A stretch of 64,000 nucleotides of DNA, from positions 24,515 through 88,514 of the forward strand of contig JAZQBE010000062.1 of the NCBI GenBank assembly GCA_045545575.1, in the 5' to 3' direction. Source of the stretch: Shuttleworthia sp045545575 (GTDB lineage: Bacteria > Bacillota > Clostridia > Lachnospirales > Lachnospiraceae). The translations under genes and the position numbers were made by a program. The notes below the pieces were generated by a model. That model was not told where the DNA came from. It did no database searches and saw only the letters and a program-made list of their open reading frames with translations. Shown in pieces: positions 1 through 9,114 of this stretch; positions within the stretch are counted from its first letter, which is position 1, and every line of letters starts with the position of its first letter.

Positions 1-1
1 G

Positions 2-496
2 AAGGTGGACGCGGCGGCGGAACGGATCGCGCTGATCAACCCGGACTGTACGGTCCGCACCTGGCCGGTGTTTTACCTGCCCGAGACGGCGGGACAGTTT
101 GATTTTACGCAGTACGATTACGTGGTGGATGCCGTGGATACCGTGACGGCGAAGCTTACGATCATTGAGGCGGCCCGCGCGGCCGGCGTTCCGGTCATTT
201 CTTCGATGGGCGCGGGGAATAAGCTGGACCCGTCCCGGTTCGAGGTGGCGGACATCTACCGCACGTCGGTCTGTCCGCTGGCAAAGGTAATGCGGAAGGA
301 ATGCAGAAATCGGGGAATCGAAGCCCTGAAGGTGGTGTATTCCAAAGAGGAGCCCATTGCTCCGAAGGGAGAGCTTCCGCCGGAGGACGTCTTGAGCGGA
401 CGCCGCAGCACGCCGGGGTCGGTGGCCTTTGTCCCGCCGGCGGCCGGGCTGGTGCTGGCGGCGGAAGTTGTTCGCGATCTGACGGCGACAGCATAG
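2..496 (+). CDS. tcdA: tRNA threonylcarbamoyladenosine dehydratase TcdA, 3' part
   Basis: This is the C-terminal 164 residues of a ThiF/E1-like enzyme cut by the window edge. The frame is open from base 2 and the GTG at base 5 is an internal valine. TcdA uses ATP to cyclise t6A37 of tRNAs to ct6A in the cytoplasm. Visible signatures are the DAVDTVTAK segment following the nucleotide-binding half, PVISSMGAGNKLDP, and SVCPLAKVMRKE, all characteristic of TcdA rather than of MoeB or ThiF. The end GSVAFVPPAAGLVLAAEVV is the usual C-terminal helix. The next gene starts 21 bases downstream, so the two may be co-transcribed. The family assignment is firm; the Walker-like N-terminal half lies outside the window. 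Confidence 0.87.
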   Translation, partial: KVDAAAERIALINPDCTVRTWPVFYLPETAGQFDFTQYDYVVDAVDTVTAKLTIIEAARAAGVPVISSMGAGNKLDPSRFEVADIYRTSVCPLAKVMRKECRNRGIEALKVVYSKEEPIAPKGELPPEDVLSGRRSTPGSVAFVPPAAGLVLAAEVVRDLTATA

Positions 497-517
497 CAAA
501 AGCAGAAGGAGGAGAAT

Positions 518-1522
518 ATGAATCAGAAGATCTACGGCAGCCGTTACGTGCCCTATGACGAGCGCACCGGCAATGAATCCATTGTGTATTTCACCCGGGA
601 TCTGTCCCCGGCCGGCCTTCAGAAAATCTATGAAAAGGTCAGCGGACAGATGACCGGCAAGGTGGGCATCAAGCTGCACACCGGCGAACCGAAGGGACCG
701 AACATCATTCCGCCGGCGTGGGTGAAGGCGCTGATTGAAGCCGAGCCCGAACTGCAGAGCGGCGCGATCATCGAGACGAACACATTCTATGAGGGCGACC
801 GCTATACCACCGAACAGCACCGGAAGACCCTGGAAATCAACGGCTGGGATTTCTTCCCGGTGGACATCATGGATGAGGAAGGCACCGTCCGCCTGCCCAT
901 CGAAGGCGGCAAGTGGATGAAGGAAATGAGTCATGGTTCGCACATGACGAATTACGATTCCCTGCTGGCGCTGACCCATTTCAAAGGGCACACCATGGGC
1001 GGCTTCGGCGGGTCGAACAAGAACATCGGTATCGGCTGCGCGGACGGCCGCGTCGGCAAGATGTGGATCCATCAGCGGGAAGGCTCCGACAACATGTGGT
1101 CCATCGACGAAGAGGAGCTGATGGAGCGCATCAGCGAGTCCACCAAGGCCACCATCGATTATTTCGGGAAGCACACCGCCTATGTCAACGTGATGCGCAA
1201 CATGTCCGTTTCCTGTGACTGCGAAGGCGTCGACGCCGCGCCGGTGGTCACGCCGAACGTCGGCATCCTGGCATCGCTTGACATCCTCGCGGTAGACACC
1301 GCCTGCATCGACCTGGTCTATGCCATGACGGAAGAAGAACACCACGACCTGGTGGAGCGGATCGAAACGCGCCACGGCCACCGCCAGCTGTCCTATATGA
1401 AGGAACTGGGCATGGGCAACGACCGGTACGTGCTGATCGATCTCGACAACGGCGAAGTCCGCATCTGCCCGAAGAAGGCTGTGGAAGGCTTAAAGCCCTT
1501 TGAACTGATTGCAGTGAAATAA
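518..1522 (+). CDS. DUF362 domain protein
   Basis: This 334-residue cytoplasmic protein starts at an ATG preceded by AGGAGG. It matches the DUF362 family in KVGIKLHTGEP near residue 50, HFKGHTMGGFGGSNKNIGIG near residues 152-171, and the late DILAVDTACIDLVYAM segment. Many DUF362 proteins carry a C-terminal ferredoxin domain with paired CxxCxxCxxxC motifs. This one has only scattered cysteines (for example SCDCEG near residue 232) and no such motif, so it is the short form. The biochemical role of DUF362 is not established. Linkage to tcdA by 21 bases is positional only. A REP-like hairpin follows the stop. Confidence 0.8.
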   Translation: MNQKIYGSRYVPYDERTGNESIVYFTRDLSPAGLQKIYEKVSGQMTGKVGIKLHTGEPKGPNIIPPAWVKALIEAEPELQSGAIIETNTFYEGDRYTTEQHRKTLEINGWDFFPVDIMDEEGTVRLPIEGGKWMKEMSHGSHMTNYDSLLALTHFKGHTMGGFGGSNKNIGIGCADGRVGKMWIHQREGSDNMWSIDEEELMERISESTKATIDYFGKHTAYVNVMRNMSVSCDCEGVDAAPVVTPNVGILASLDILAVDTACIDLVYAMTEEEHHDLVERIETRHGHRQLSYMKELGMGNDRYVLIDLDNGEVRICPKKAVEGLKPFELIAVK

Positions 1523-1551
1523 TAGTATTGCGAAAACGAAAAACGGGAAAA

Positions 1552-1600
1552 CAGGGGACGAAGCGGAACGGGGGTCAGGCACCCGTTCCGCTTTGTCCTC
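1552..1600. repeat. REP-like hairpin, copy A
   Basis: A 12-bp perfect stem (AAGCGGAACGGG at 1561-1572, complement at 1582-1593) encloses a 9-base loop containing GGTCAGGC. The pairing extends imperfectly outward to about 1552 and 1600. It lies between the convergent DUF362 gene and GH78 gene and probably acts as a two-way terminator. The same stem and loop recur at 10163-10197. Confidence 0.75.
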
Positions 1601-1614
1601 TGTGTTATTCATCG

Positions 1615-4146
1615 CTACACCGTCCACCGCCAGCTTCCGGCGCCGACGGTAAATGAATCCGCTCCGGGCAGCGTCACTTCCGCCGTGCAGCCGGCCGGGA
1701 TTTCCACGCAGAAGAGCATGCTGTCCTGCTGCCATTCCCAGCGGCTGGAAACCCGGCCGAAGGGAGATATCCATTCGAAGGAGGCAAAGTCCAGCACGCT
1801 GCCTGGTACCGGGCAGATGGAAAAGGTGTTTTCCGAAAGAATGCGGATGCCGCAGGCCGTGCCGAAGATCCAGTCGCAGATGGCGCCTTTGGAATAGTGG
1901 TTTAAGGAGGCGTCGTCGGGCCAGTTTTCCCAGATCGTCGTGGCGCCGTGGCGGATTTCATAAACCCATCCCGGATAACTTTCTTTCAGAAGCATCTGGT
2001 AGGCGTCTTCCGCACAGCCGGCTTCGGTCAGCATGTCCAGCAGAAACGGCGTGGACAGGAAGCCGGTGCCCACGGAATGTCCGCGTTCACGAACCATGGA
2101 AACCAGATCGCTCTGCGCCTGCTTTCGCGCCTTCAAATCGCCGTCCAGCAGGCCGAGGGCCAGCGGGCGGACATATTTGCACATCCGTTCGGAGGTGATT
2201 TTCCCATCCGGCACGAAGGCCTGCAGATATGCTTTCTGCGATTCGCCGGCGCGCGTCCGGTAAAAAGCCGCGTCCTCGGGATGCCCGAGCTCGTCTGCGA
2301 CGTCCGCCAGCATCCGCAGCGTGTAGATCAGATACGCGGTGGCTTCTTCTTTGGTGTCGGACATGGAGGTCATGATGTCGACGTCCGGCTCGGTCCACTC
2401 ACCGAAGTGGAAGCCGCTGTCCACAATACCTTCTTCATTCCGCCGGGAGAGCAGGAACGCGGCCAGCCGTTTCATGCCGTCGTAATGGTCCGTCAGGATG
2501 CGCCGGTCGAAGTAGTGACGCATATGCCGCGCGGGGATCAGGATGCCCGCGTCCGTCCAGCCGGCGGAGCCTTCCACGTAGGCGTTCGGCCCGCCGTGTG
2601 GCTCGCAGCGGGGGACGATGTTGTAAATCATGCCGCTGTCGGCCTGGTCGTCGAAGAGGTCGCGCACCCACTTGCGGAAGAAGGCCGGGAAGTCCATCAG
2701 ATAGCAGCCGGCGTTGAAGAACAGCTGCGCGTCGCCGGTCCAGCCGGCCCGTTCGCGGGTGGGACAGTCCGTCGGCACGTCGAGGAAATTGCCCTTCATG
2801 CTCCACAGCGTGTTTTCGACGATCCCGTTAAGATCGGCGGAAGAGCTGGAAAACCGGCCGCACACCTCCATGTCCGAATAGACGGCGATGGCGGTAAAGT
2901 CCTCCGGCTGCGGTTCGCAGGGCCAGCTGCCAAGGCGCACGTAGCGGAAACCCTGCACGCAGAAGGATGGCTTATAGGTTTCCCGCCCCGTGCCGGCGCA
3001 GTGGTAGACCACTTTCTGGAAACAGTCAAAATCGCGGCTGTCTTCCATATAGTCCGCGCGCTGAAGAAGATTGCCGAGGGTGAAATTGCCATCGGCATCC
3101 AGCTTTTCGCCCATGGTAAGCGACACACAGTGTCCGCGTTCGCCGGTGAGAGAGAATTCTACGTATCCGGCGATGTTCTGCCCGAAGTCTAAAACAGTTT
3201 CCCCGTCGGGCGTCTGAAGGATGACCGGATGCAGGCGTTCGTGCTCGGTAACCGGCACGTTTTCAGAGCAGCAGAGCACCGCGTCCCAGACGGTGAGACG
3301 GGCTCTGCCGGCATAATCCGCCGTACGCGCGGCGTCGACATGTTCACCGCCTTTTAAATCGTTATAGTACACCGGCCCGTTATTGCACCAGAAAAAGGAA
3401 TCGTCTGTTGCCATGGTGTGAAGCCGGCCGGTTTCGTCCGTCCATTCCAGCTGGGCAAGAACCGCGGTCCGGTTCCCGTAGACGTAATTGTGTTCCCAGA
3501 CGCCCAGATTGCCGCGGAACCATCCTTCCCCCAGGGAAAGATCCAGGGTATTCTCCCCGTCTGCAAGCAGATCCGTAACGTCATACACCTGATACTGCAC
3601 ACGTTTTTCATAGCTGGTGGAACCGGGGGTGAGCACCTGGGCTCCGACACGGCGGCCGTTGATGTGCGCTTCGTACACGCCGCAGGCCGTCGCGTACAGC
3701 CGGGCGCTTCTGACTTTTCCGGAGACGGCAAAGCGTTTTTGGAACAGGTCGGCAGGATAGTGGGTTCCGCGGACCGGATCATAATCGCCGGTGATCCACT
3801 TCGCCTGCCAGTCGGAGGGCTGCAGAAGACCGGTTTCGAACCGGACCGGCTCGCTCCAGGGGCCGCATTCGCCGCGGTCGTCTTTGATGCGCACCTGCCA
3901 GAAGACGCGCTGCCGGCTTTTCAGATCCGGTTCCCAGGCGTGTCCCAGCATGGCATCGTCTTCGACCCAGCCGGATTCCCACAGCAGCGGGCCGCCGGCG
4001 AGGGCGGACAGGGTTTCGGCGGCGCGGATCTGCCAGGCGCACTGGCGGGCACCGTCGCCGGAAAGGTTCCAGGAGAGCAGGGGCGTGCTGTCAATCCCCA
4101 GCGGATTCATCAGGTGATTGGTTTTGCAGCGGATAGCGGTAAGCAT
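1615..4146 (-). CDS. alpha-L-rhamnosidase, GH78 (first copy)
   Basis: This 843-residue cytoplasmic enzyme has no signal peptide and removes terminal L-rhamnose from glycosides or oligosaccharides. The GH78 signature DVPTDCPTRERAGWTGD lies near residues 456-472 and carries the family's acidic active-site residues. IWENW near 737-741 holds the second catalytic glutamate. The N-terminal beta-sandwich region (about 1-330) and a C-terminal beta domain are present, so the length is normal. It is the last gene of a minus-strand series GH2, solute-binding lipoprotein, GH78, which suggests a rhamnose-decorated plant glycan as substrate. The start is the ATG just after a CAAAAGGAGACC-type site on the minus strand. 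Confidence 0.92.
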   Translation of the reverse strand: MLTAIRCKTNHLMNPLGIDSTPLLSWNLSGDGARQCAWQIRAAETLSALAGGPLLWESGWVEDDAMLGHAWEPDLKSRQRVFWQVRIKDDRGECGPWSEPVRFETGLLQPSDWQAKWITGDYDPVRGTHYPADLFQKRFAVSGKVRSARLYATACGVYEAHINGRRVGAQVLTPGSTSYEKRVQYQVYDVTDLLADGENTLDLSLGEGWFRGNLGVWEHNYVYGNRTAVLAQLEWTDETGRLHTMATDDSFFWCNNGPVYYNDLKGGEHVDAARTADYAGRARLTVWDAVLCCSENVPVTEHERLHPVILQTPDGETVLDFGQNIAGYVEFSLTGERGHCVSLTMGEKLDADGNFTLGNLLQRADYMEDSRDFDCFQKVVYHCAGTGRETYKPSFCVQGFRYVRLGSWPCEPQPEDFTAIAVYSDMEVCGRFSSSSADLNGIVENTLWSMKGNFLDVPTDCPTRERAGWTGDAQLFFNAGCYLMDFPAFFRKWVRDLFDDQADSGMIYNIVPRCEPHGGPNAYVEGSAGWTDAGILIPARHMRHYFDRRILTDHYDGMKRLAAFLLSRRNEEGIVDSGFHFGEWTEPDVDIMTSMSDTKEEATAYLIYTLRMLADVADELGHPEDAAFYRTRAGESQKAYLQAFVPDGKITSERMCKYVRPLALGLLDGDLKARKQAQSDLVSMVRERGHSVGTGFLSTPFLLDMLTEAGCAEDAYQMLLKESYPGWVYEIRHGATTIWENWPDDASLNHYSKGAICDWIFGTACGIRILSENTFSICPVPGSVLDFASFEWISPFGRVSSRWEWQQDSMLFCVEIPAGCTAEVTLPGADSFTVGAGSWRWTV

Positions 4147-4166
4147 GACGGTCTCCTTTTGTTATG

Positions 4167-4206
4167 GAAAAAGGAGCCGGCAAACAAGGCTGCTGTCTGC
4201 CGGCTC
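4167..4206 (-). terminator. rho-independent terminator of the 4251-6095 lipoprotein gene
   Basis: GGAGCCGGCA (4172-4181) pairs perfectly with 4197-4206. Read on the minus strand, the stem is followed by a run of five T. It lies between the lipoprotein gene and GH78, so GH78 is either reduced by attenuation or has its own promoter. Confidence 0.75.
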
Positions 4207-4250
4207 CCGAGGTTCACTGATTCCACGTGATAATCAGAATATAATTTGAA

Positions 4251-6095
4251 TTATTTCAGAACGGCGTTGACCTTTTCACAGTAAGCGTCCGGATCGAAGT
4301 TCGCGATGCCGTCCACATAGGCCTGCCATGCCGCGTCATCCTTGACGTCCGTGCGGCCGGCGATGAAGTTCGGCACTTCCTGGGACATGTAGGTGGTCAG
4401 GTTGGACTTCATGATGCTGGCTTCCTGCACGTCCTCCAGCGAAAGCTGGCTTTCCACGGTGAAGAGGATTTTGCCGGTGTTTTCGTACATCGTCCACATG
4501 TCCATGGCGTGGGATTCGACCTGTCCCTTGGAGAGATCGATGTTGGCGTTGCGCAGAAGCCCCGGCAGGCGCTGGGCGCGGATGGCGTTCTCCAGGCCGT
4601 TTTCATAGATGGCCGGGTTGAGGACATAGGTCGTTTCGCCGTCGCGTTCCTCGGTGGTGTAGCAGTACTCCAGGTTGTTGTCGATCATAAACTTGTTCTG
4701 GATTTCGGCCTGCTGTTCGGCGTTCAGTCCGCGGAAGGCCACCAGGCTTCCTTCGGGGCCGTACAGCCAGTCGATCGCGGTCAGAAGGGCCGGCAGATCC
4801 TTGTCTTTTGCCTTGTCGGTGATGATGCAGCCGTCGTTGACCGGCAGGCCGGTTGAGCCGTTTAAGAAGGGTTCGACGTTCTGGTTGGAGGCGTCGCCGT
4901 ACAGGTCGTTGAGCGGGTTCGGAGCGGCATAGACGCAGATGTCTTCCGTGACCGGATCGCCGGTGCCGAAGTCAAAGGCGTGGCCCAGCTGGCTGGTCAT
5001 ACCGTACCACAGGCCGCATTTGCCGGAGTAAAGCACCGCGGTATCGAGCATGAAGAAGGCGGGGTTGACTTCCTCGTCGAAGCCCGGATCGATCCAGCCC
5101 TTGGCGTACCAGTCGGCCATGACTTCCACATAGAGGCGGAAGGCGTCGTCGTCGCCGCCGAAGACATATTCGCCGTCGCTGTTTAAGTAGAACTGCGGGC
5201 CGGCGTTGAAGGTGCTGACCATGTCGCCGTTCTCATAGTAGCCGAGGTAGTTCATCTGCATCGGATAGCCTTCGCCTTCGATGCCCAGGTCCTTTAAGGC
5301 CGTCGCGAAGATGTCCAGCATCCACTCCCAGTCGGAGAGATAGATCGGGTCCGTGTTGCCGCTCGGGAACACCACGTTGTCGGTCCACTCGGTTTTGTCT
5401 TCGTTCCAGCTGCCGGTGAAGGCATTGCCGTCGGCATCTTTGCCGTATTTGACGATCCAGTCTCTGCGGTAGCAGTAGCCGCACCAGGGCGCCATCGGCG
5501 CATCGTCCACACGGAACAGCTGCAGAATGCGGTCCTTGCCGTCGATGGGCAGATAGAGCTGCTTTTTGATGTCCGGATGGGCATCCATCCATGCGCGGTA
5601 GTTGGGCATGTACTGCTCGACGTAGTCGGTCAGATCCAGGCAGATGCCGCGCTCGTAAAGCTCGGCAGCGGACATCTGCACCATAACCATGTTCATCACG
5701 TCGGTGTACTCGCCGGTGGCGAACATGTTCGTCCAGGCATCGTCGATTTCCGGAGGCGTCTGGAAGGTGATGTTGACGGAAACGCCTTCGTCGCCGTCCA
5801 CGGTGTAGGTCTGGCGGCTCCAGTAGTCGATGGCCGGGTTGTCGTTGATTTCCACGCCCGGGAAGTCGGCGTTGTCGTTGGCTTCCATCGTCCACAGGAA
5901 GTCCGCGGACGGCCGGGGCTCTTTGGTTTCGGTTTCGGCTTCGGTTTCGCTGCCGGCAGCGGATTCGGTTCCGGCGGCCGGGGCGTTGTTCGTGCCGGTG
6001 CTGCCTGTTCCGGTTCCGCCGCAGCCTGCGAACAGGGAGACGGCCGTGCCCAGGGCCAGTGCCAGCGAAAGCAGCTTGGTAAAGCGGTGTTTCAT
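4251..6095 (-). CDS. extracellular solute-binding lipoprotein (paralogue 1)
   Basis: This 614-residue lipoprotein is a sugar-capturing subunit of the LplA/family-1 solute-binding type. The signal peptide ends in the lipobox LFAGC with Cys25. A low-complexity linker of T, G, A, S and E follows to about residue 60. The conserved block shared by all five paralogues is present: CYRRDWIVKYGKDADG, FTGSWNEDKTEWTDNVVFPSG and LSDWEWMLDI near residues 205-270. The C-terminal pattern (TYMSQEVPNFIAGRTDVKDDAAWQAY) is also shared. The start has AAAAAGGAGG upstream. It sits between GH2 (upstream) and GH78 (downstream). No permease or ATPase gene for it lies in this window, so it must share one encoded elsewhere or have a sensing role; that is inference. 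Confidence 0.9.
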   Translation of the reverse strand: MKHRFTKLLSLALALGTAVSLFAGCGGTGTGSTGTNNAPAAGTESAAGSETEAETETKEPRPSADFLWTMEANDNADFPGVEINDNPAIDYWSRQTYTVDGDEGVSVNITFQTPPEIDDAWTNMFATGEYTDVMNMVMVQMSAAELYERGICLDLTDYVEQYMPNYRAWMDAHPDIKKQLYLPIDGKDRILQLFRVDDAPMAPWCGYCYRRDWIVKYGKDADGNAFTGSWNEDKTEWTDNVVFPSGNTDPIYLSDWEWMLDIFATALKDLGIEGEGYPMQMNYLGYYENGDMVSTFNAGPQFYLNSDGEYVFGGDDDAFRLYVEVMADWYAKGWIDPGFDEEVNPAFFMLDTAVLYSGKCGLWYGMTSQLGHAFDFGTGDPVTEDICVYAAPNPLNDLYGDASNQNVEPFLNGSTGLPVNDGCIITDKAKDKDLPALLTAIDWLYGPEGSLVAFRGLNAEQQAEIQNKFMIDNNLEYCYTTEERDGETTYVLNPAIYENGLENAIRAQRLPGLLRNANIDLSKGQVESHAMDMWTMYENTGKILFTVESQLSLEDVQEASIMKSNLTTYMSQEVPNFIAGRTDVKDDAAWQAYVDGIANFDPDAYCEKVNAVLK

Positions 6096-6153
6096 GGTTT
6101 CCTCCTTTTTACATGTGAATGTGACATGGTAGATACGGTCTGTCTTTGTGTGA

Positions 6154-6194
6154 CGGAACCGGCTGCCGCAAATGAACGGCCGGATGCGGTTCCG
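6154..6194 (-). other. stem-loop in the leader of the paralogue 1 gene
   Basis: CGGAACCG (6154-6161) pairs with CGGTTCCG (6187-6194), and an inner GCCG/CGGC match extends the stem. It lies 60-100 bases upstream of the lipoprotein start with no T run after it. It could be a partial read-through element after GH2 or an mRNA stabiliser. Confidence 0.4.
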
Positions 6195-6355
6195 CTTCGG
6201 ATGATGTCATTCTACGCTTCTGCAGGAGCGCTTGTAATAGCCTTTCGCGACCTGACAAGGAAGCAGAGTATCCGATGTGGGACGGATTGCTTCGGATTCG
6301 GTGTCCCGGATCGGATACGGTTGATCTGTGGACCCGCATCCCGGATCGGCATCGG
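6181..6355. repeat. cluster of CGGAT repeats
   Basis: The pentamer CGGAT occurs at 6181, 6198, 6283, 6293, 6307, 6312 and 6342. Within the cluster, TCCCGGATCGGATACGG (6304-6320) is echoed at 6339-6355 with 14 of 17 identities. It occupies the 261-base gap between GH2 and the lipoprotein gene, where no gene is visible. Function is unknown; operator or attenuator are both possible. Confidence 0.45.
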
Positions 6356-6356
6356 T

Positions 6357-8885
6357 TTATCCGTTCTGCAGATCGCGGACGGAAAGGGTCGCAATGGCAT
6401 CGGGACAGCCGTCGGCAGAGACGGTGACCGTAACCGGTCCGCTTTCGGATCCGGCGCGTACAGCAGCCAGCAGCCGTCCGTCCCAGGTGGGCCAGACCGG
6501 ATCGTCGAAGCTTCCTGTCGACTGGGGATCGGCATTGCCGAGGCCGGCGAGGGAGGCGGCGCCTTCGACACGGACGGATAACGTGCGCGTTTCGAAGCGG
6601 TTTTCTCTTCCTTCGTCATCGCAAAGCGCGATCGTAAGGAAGGCGGTATCCATGCCGTCGGCGGCAAGCGTCGTGCGGTCGGCGGTGACCGAAAGGCGCC
6701 GGACGGGACCGGCTGTCGTCAGGGTGCAGGTGTCTTCGTCCGGATGGCCGGGTCCGTTCCGGCGGGCGACGGCGGTCAGCGTGCCGGGCTCGTAGACGGT
6801 CTCAAAGGTGGCGGTATAGCCGTGGGCCTCCCCCGCGGGGCGGCAGCCCAGGGACGTCCCGTTTAAGAACAGCTCCACGCTGTCCGCGTCGGAATAGACG
6901 TCGATGACGGCGGGTTTGCCTTCCCAGCCGGGCCAGGTCCAGCCGGCGATGGCGTCCTCGGTCATCCACGGGTTTCTGGAATGAGGCTGGCCGTGGCGGT
7001 TGACGCGCCGCACGGCGATGTAAGGGGCCTTTCGAAGGCCGTAGACGATTTCCCGCAGAAAGCTTTGCGGCCGGCGGTCGCCGCTTAAATCCAGATCGCC
7101 GACACAGGCAGTGCGGTCCGGCCAGTAGGAGTGGAAATTCTGCTTTCCGTCATAATAGAAGATGCCAGCGCCGGCTTCCCCCAGGTAGTCATATCCGGCC
7201 CAGGTGTATTCCCCGAGGATGTGGGGATGCGCTTTCGCGTCGCGCCACAGGCGGACCATGTCGGAGGGGTAGGTTTCGCTGCCCAAAAGCGGCTGCTGGG
7301 GGTGATCCTTGATTTCAATGGTGTGGCGTCCGCCGAAGTAATTGTAGCCCATCACGTCGAGGGGCTGCATGCATTCGTCGACGGCGGATGCGACGGCCGG
7401 GTGGGCGGCGAAGCGGTTTCCGGTTTCCCCGACCAGAAGATCCGTCATCTGGTTTAAGCCGCTGCTGCCGGCATCGCCGCTGTCATTCGGTTCAGACGGA
7501 CCGGTTTCCCCGGGGTGTCCGGATAAAGCGGCGGGAACGGCTGCCGGCATCAGGTCCGGCAGAATCTGTCCCATTGCGCCGGCGCAGGCAATCATGCCGT
7601 GGATGCCGTTGGTCACATAGCGGTCCGGATCGAGGGTGTGGACGGTGTTGGCCAGCGTCCGGTTCCAGATGCGGCCAAAGGACGTGCCCATTTCCTGAAT
7701 CTCGTTGCCGATGGAATAGAGAATGACGCTGGGGTGGGAGCGGTCCTTCTGGACCATGTATGCGATGTCCCGCTGCCAGTTCTGCGGAAAGCGGAACGCG
7801 TAATCCTGCGGATTCTTATGGTTGCACCACATGTCTGTCAACTCGTCCATCACCAGGATGCCCAGCCGGTCGCAGGCGTCAAGCATGGAGGGGCTCATGG
7901 GATGATGGGAGCTGCGGACACTGTTGAAGCCGGCTTCTTTTAACAGACGAAGACGGCGTTCCTCGGCGGCGGGGAGGGATACCGCGCCGAGGATGCCGTT
8001 GTCGTGGTGAATGCACGCACCGCGCAGCTTCACCGGATCGCCGTTGATGCGCAGGCCGCGGACGGCGTCCAGCGACAGGCGGCGGATGCCGAAGGAGAGT
8101 TCCGTTGTGTCCGCGTCCATGCCGTCGGCGGTGACGGTCAGACGCAGGGTGTACAGGGCCGGGTGATCCGGGCTCCACAGGTGCGGCGTTTCGATGGCGA
8201 CGCGCTTGCGGAAACGGGTATCCGCCGATCCCGGCGCCGTGACGCGGGCGCGGTAGGAGACCGCGGTTTTGCCTTCATAGATTACTTCGGCGGTGACCGT
8301 CGTGTCTTTGGCGCGGCGGGTGATGTTGGAAAGATCCGCCTCCACTTCGACAATGGCGTATTCCGCGGATACTTCCGGCGTGCGTACCTGCAGGGAATGG
8401 GCTTTGGTGTGCACCGGGCCGCCCACCAGAAGGTGTACCGGGCGGTAAATGCCGCTGCCGGAATACCAGCGGCTGTTGGGCACGGCGCTGTTCTGCGCGA
8501 GGACGCGGACGGTGTTCTCCTGTCCGTAGACGAGCCAGGGATCCAGAGACACGTCAAAACCGCGATAGCCGTTGTCGTTTGTGGCCGCCAGCGCGTCATT
8601 GACGTAGACCATGGCGGTTTCATAAACGCCTTCGAATTCCACGGTGACCGCGCAGTCCTGCCATTCCTCGGGCGCGAAAAAGGTCTTGGTATATTCATAA
8701 TCGCCGCCGGGATAGAACCCGGTCTGGGCGCCGTTGGGGGTGTCCGGCGTGCGCTCTTCGTGAATCATCGCGTCGTGGGGCAGCGTAACCATTTGCCCGC
8801 CGGCTTCGCCCTGCTGCAGCTGGTCCAGGAGGGACAGGGTGCCCTTGCGGAAGACCCAGGAATCGTTCCAGTCCTGTCTTTTCAT
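6357..8885 (-). CDS. glycoside hydrolase family 2 (beta-galactosidase-like)
   Basis: This 842-residue cytoplasmic GH2 enzyme has no signal peptide. The N-terminal jelly roll includes TLPHDAMI and GYRGFDVSLDPW. The central barrel carries SIGNEIQEMG near residues 389-398, with the acid/base Glu after Asn, and GSETYPSD near 533-540 with the likely nucleophile Glu. The C-terminal third holds Ig-like domains (DSVELFLNGTSLG, then RLSVTADRTTLAADG). This layout is typical of clostridial and Bacteroides beta-galactosidase-type GH2. The start is the ATG at 8885, preceded by GAAAGG on the minus strand; an ATG at 8978 is in frame but has no site. It is divergent from the AraC gene at 9115, its probable regulator. 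Exact sugar specificity cannot be read. Confidence 0.9.
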   Translation of the reverse strand: MKRQDWNDSWVFRKGTLSLLDQLQQGEAGGQMVTLPHDAMIHEERTPDTPNGAQTGFYPGGDYEYTKTFFAPEEWQDCAVTVEFEGVYETAMVYVNDALAATNDNGYRGFDVSLDPWLVYGQENTVRVLAQNSAVPNSRWYSGSGIYRPVHLLVGGPVHTKAHSLQVRTPEVSAEYAIVEVEADLSNITRRAKDTTVTAEVIYEGKTAVSYRARVTAPGSADTRFRKRVAIETPHLWSPDHPALYTLRLTVTADGMDADTTELSFGIRRLSLDAVRGLRINGDPVKLRGACIHHDNGILGAVSLPAAEERRLRLLKEAGFNSVRSSHHPMSPSMLDACDRLGILVMDELTDMWCNHKNPQDYAFRFPQNWQRDIAYMVQKDRSHPSVILYSIGNEIQEMGTSFGRIWNRTLANTVHTLDPDRYVTNGIHGMIACAGAMGQILPDLMPAAVPAALSGHPGETGPSEPNDSGDAGSSGLNQMTDLLVGETGNRFAAHPAVASAVDECMQPLDVMGYNYFGGRHTIEIKDHPQQPLLGSETYPSDMVRLWRDAKAHPHILGEYTWAGYDYLGEAGAGIFYYDGKQNFHSYWPDRTACVGDLDLSGDRRPQSFLREIVYGLRKAPYIAVRRVNRHGQPHSRNPWMTEDAIAGWTWPGWEGKPAVIDVYSDADSVELFLNGTSLGCRPAGEAHGYTATFETVYEPGTLTAVARRNGPGHPDEDTCTLTTAGPVRRLSVTADRTTLAADGMDTAFLTIALCDDEGRENRFETRTLSVRVEGAASLAGLGNADPQSTGSFDDPVWPTWDGRLLAAVRAGSESGPVTVTVSADGCPDAIATLSVRDLQNG

Positions 8886-9025
8886 GATCGGCCTGCCTTT
8901 CGTTGTACATCTGAAGCAAAGAAACCAGTGTTCCTGCCTGTCATGATAGAGGGCGGCGCACGCAAAAAACATATGCATTCAAGACCAGATCCAAAAAGGG
9001 GGTATACGATCCGGGATTTTCATCG

Positions 9026-9054
9026 TTGCAATCCATGAACAGGTTGGATTATAG
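9026..9054 (+). promoter_or_regulatory. promoter of the 9115 AraC gene
   Basis: TTGCAA (9026-9031) and TTATAG (9049-9054) are separated by 17 bases. The flanking AATCC (9030-9034) and GGATT (9046-9050) form a short inverted repeat across the core promoter, a plausible self-regulation site. Confidence 0.45.
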
Positions 9055-9114
9055 TGGGGAAAACAGTACGGCATCGGGCAGGCACACAGCCGGTGATGCC
9101 GGATGGGGGTGGAC

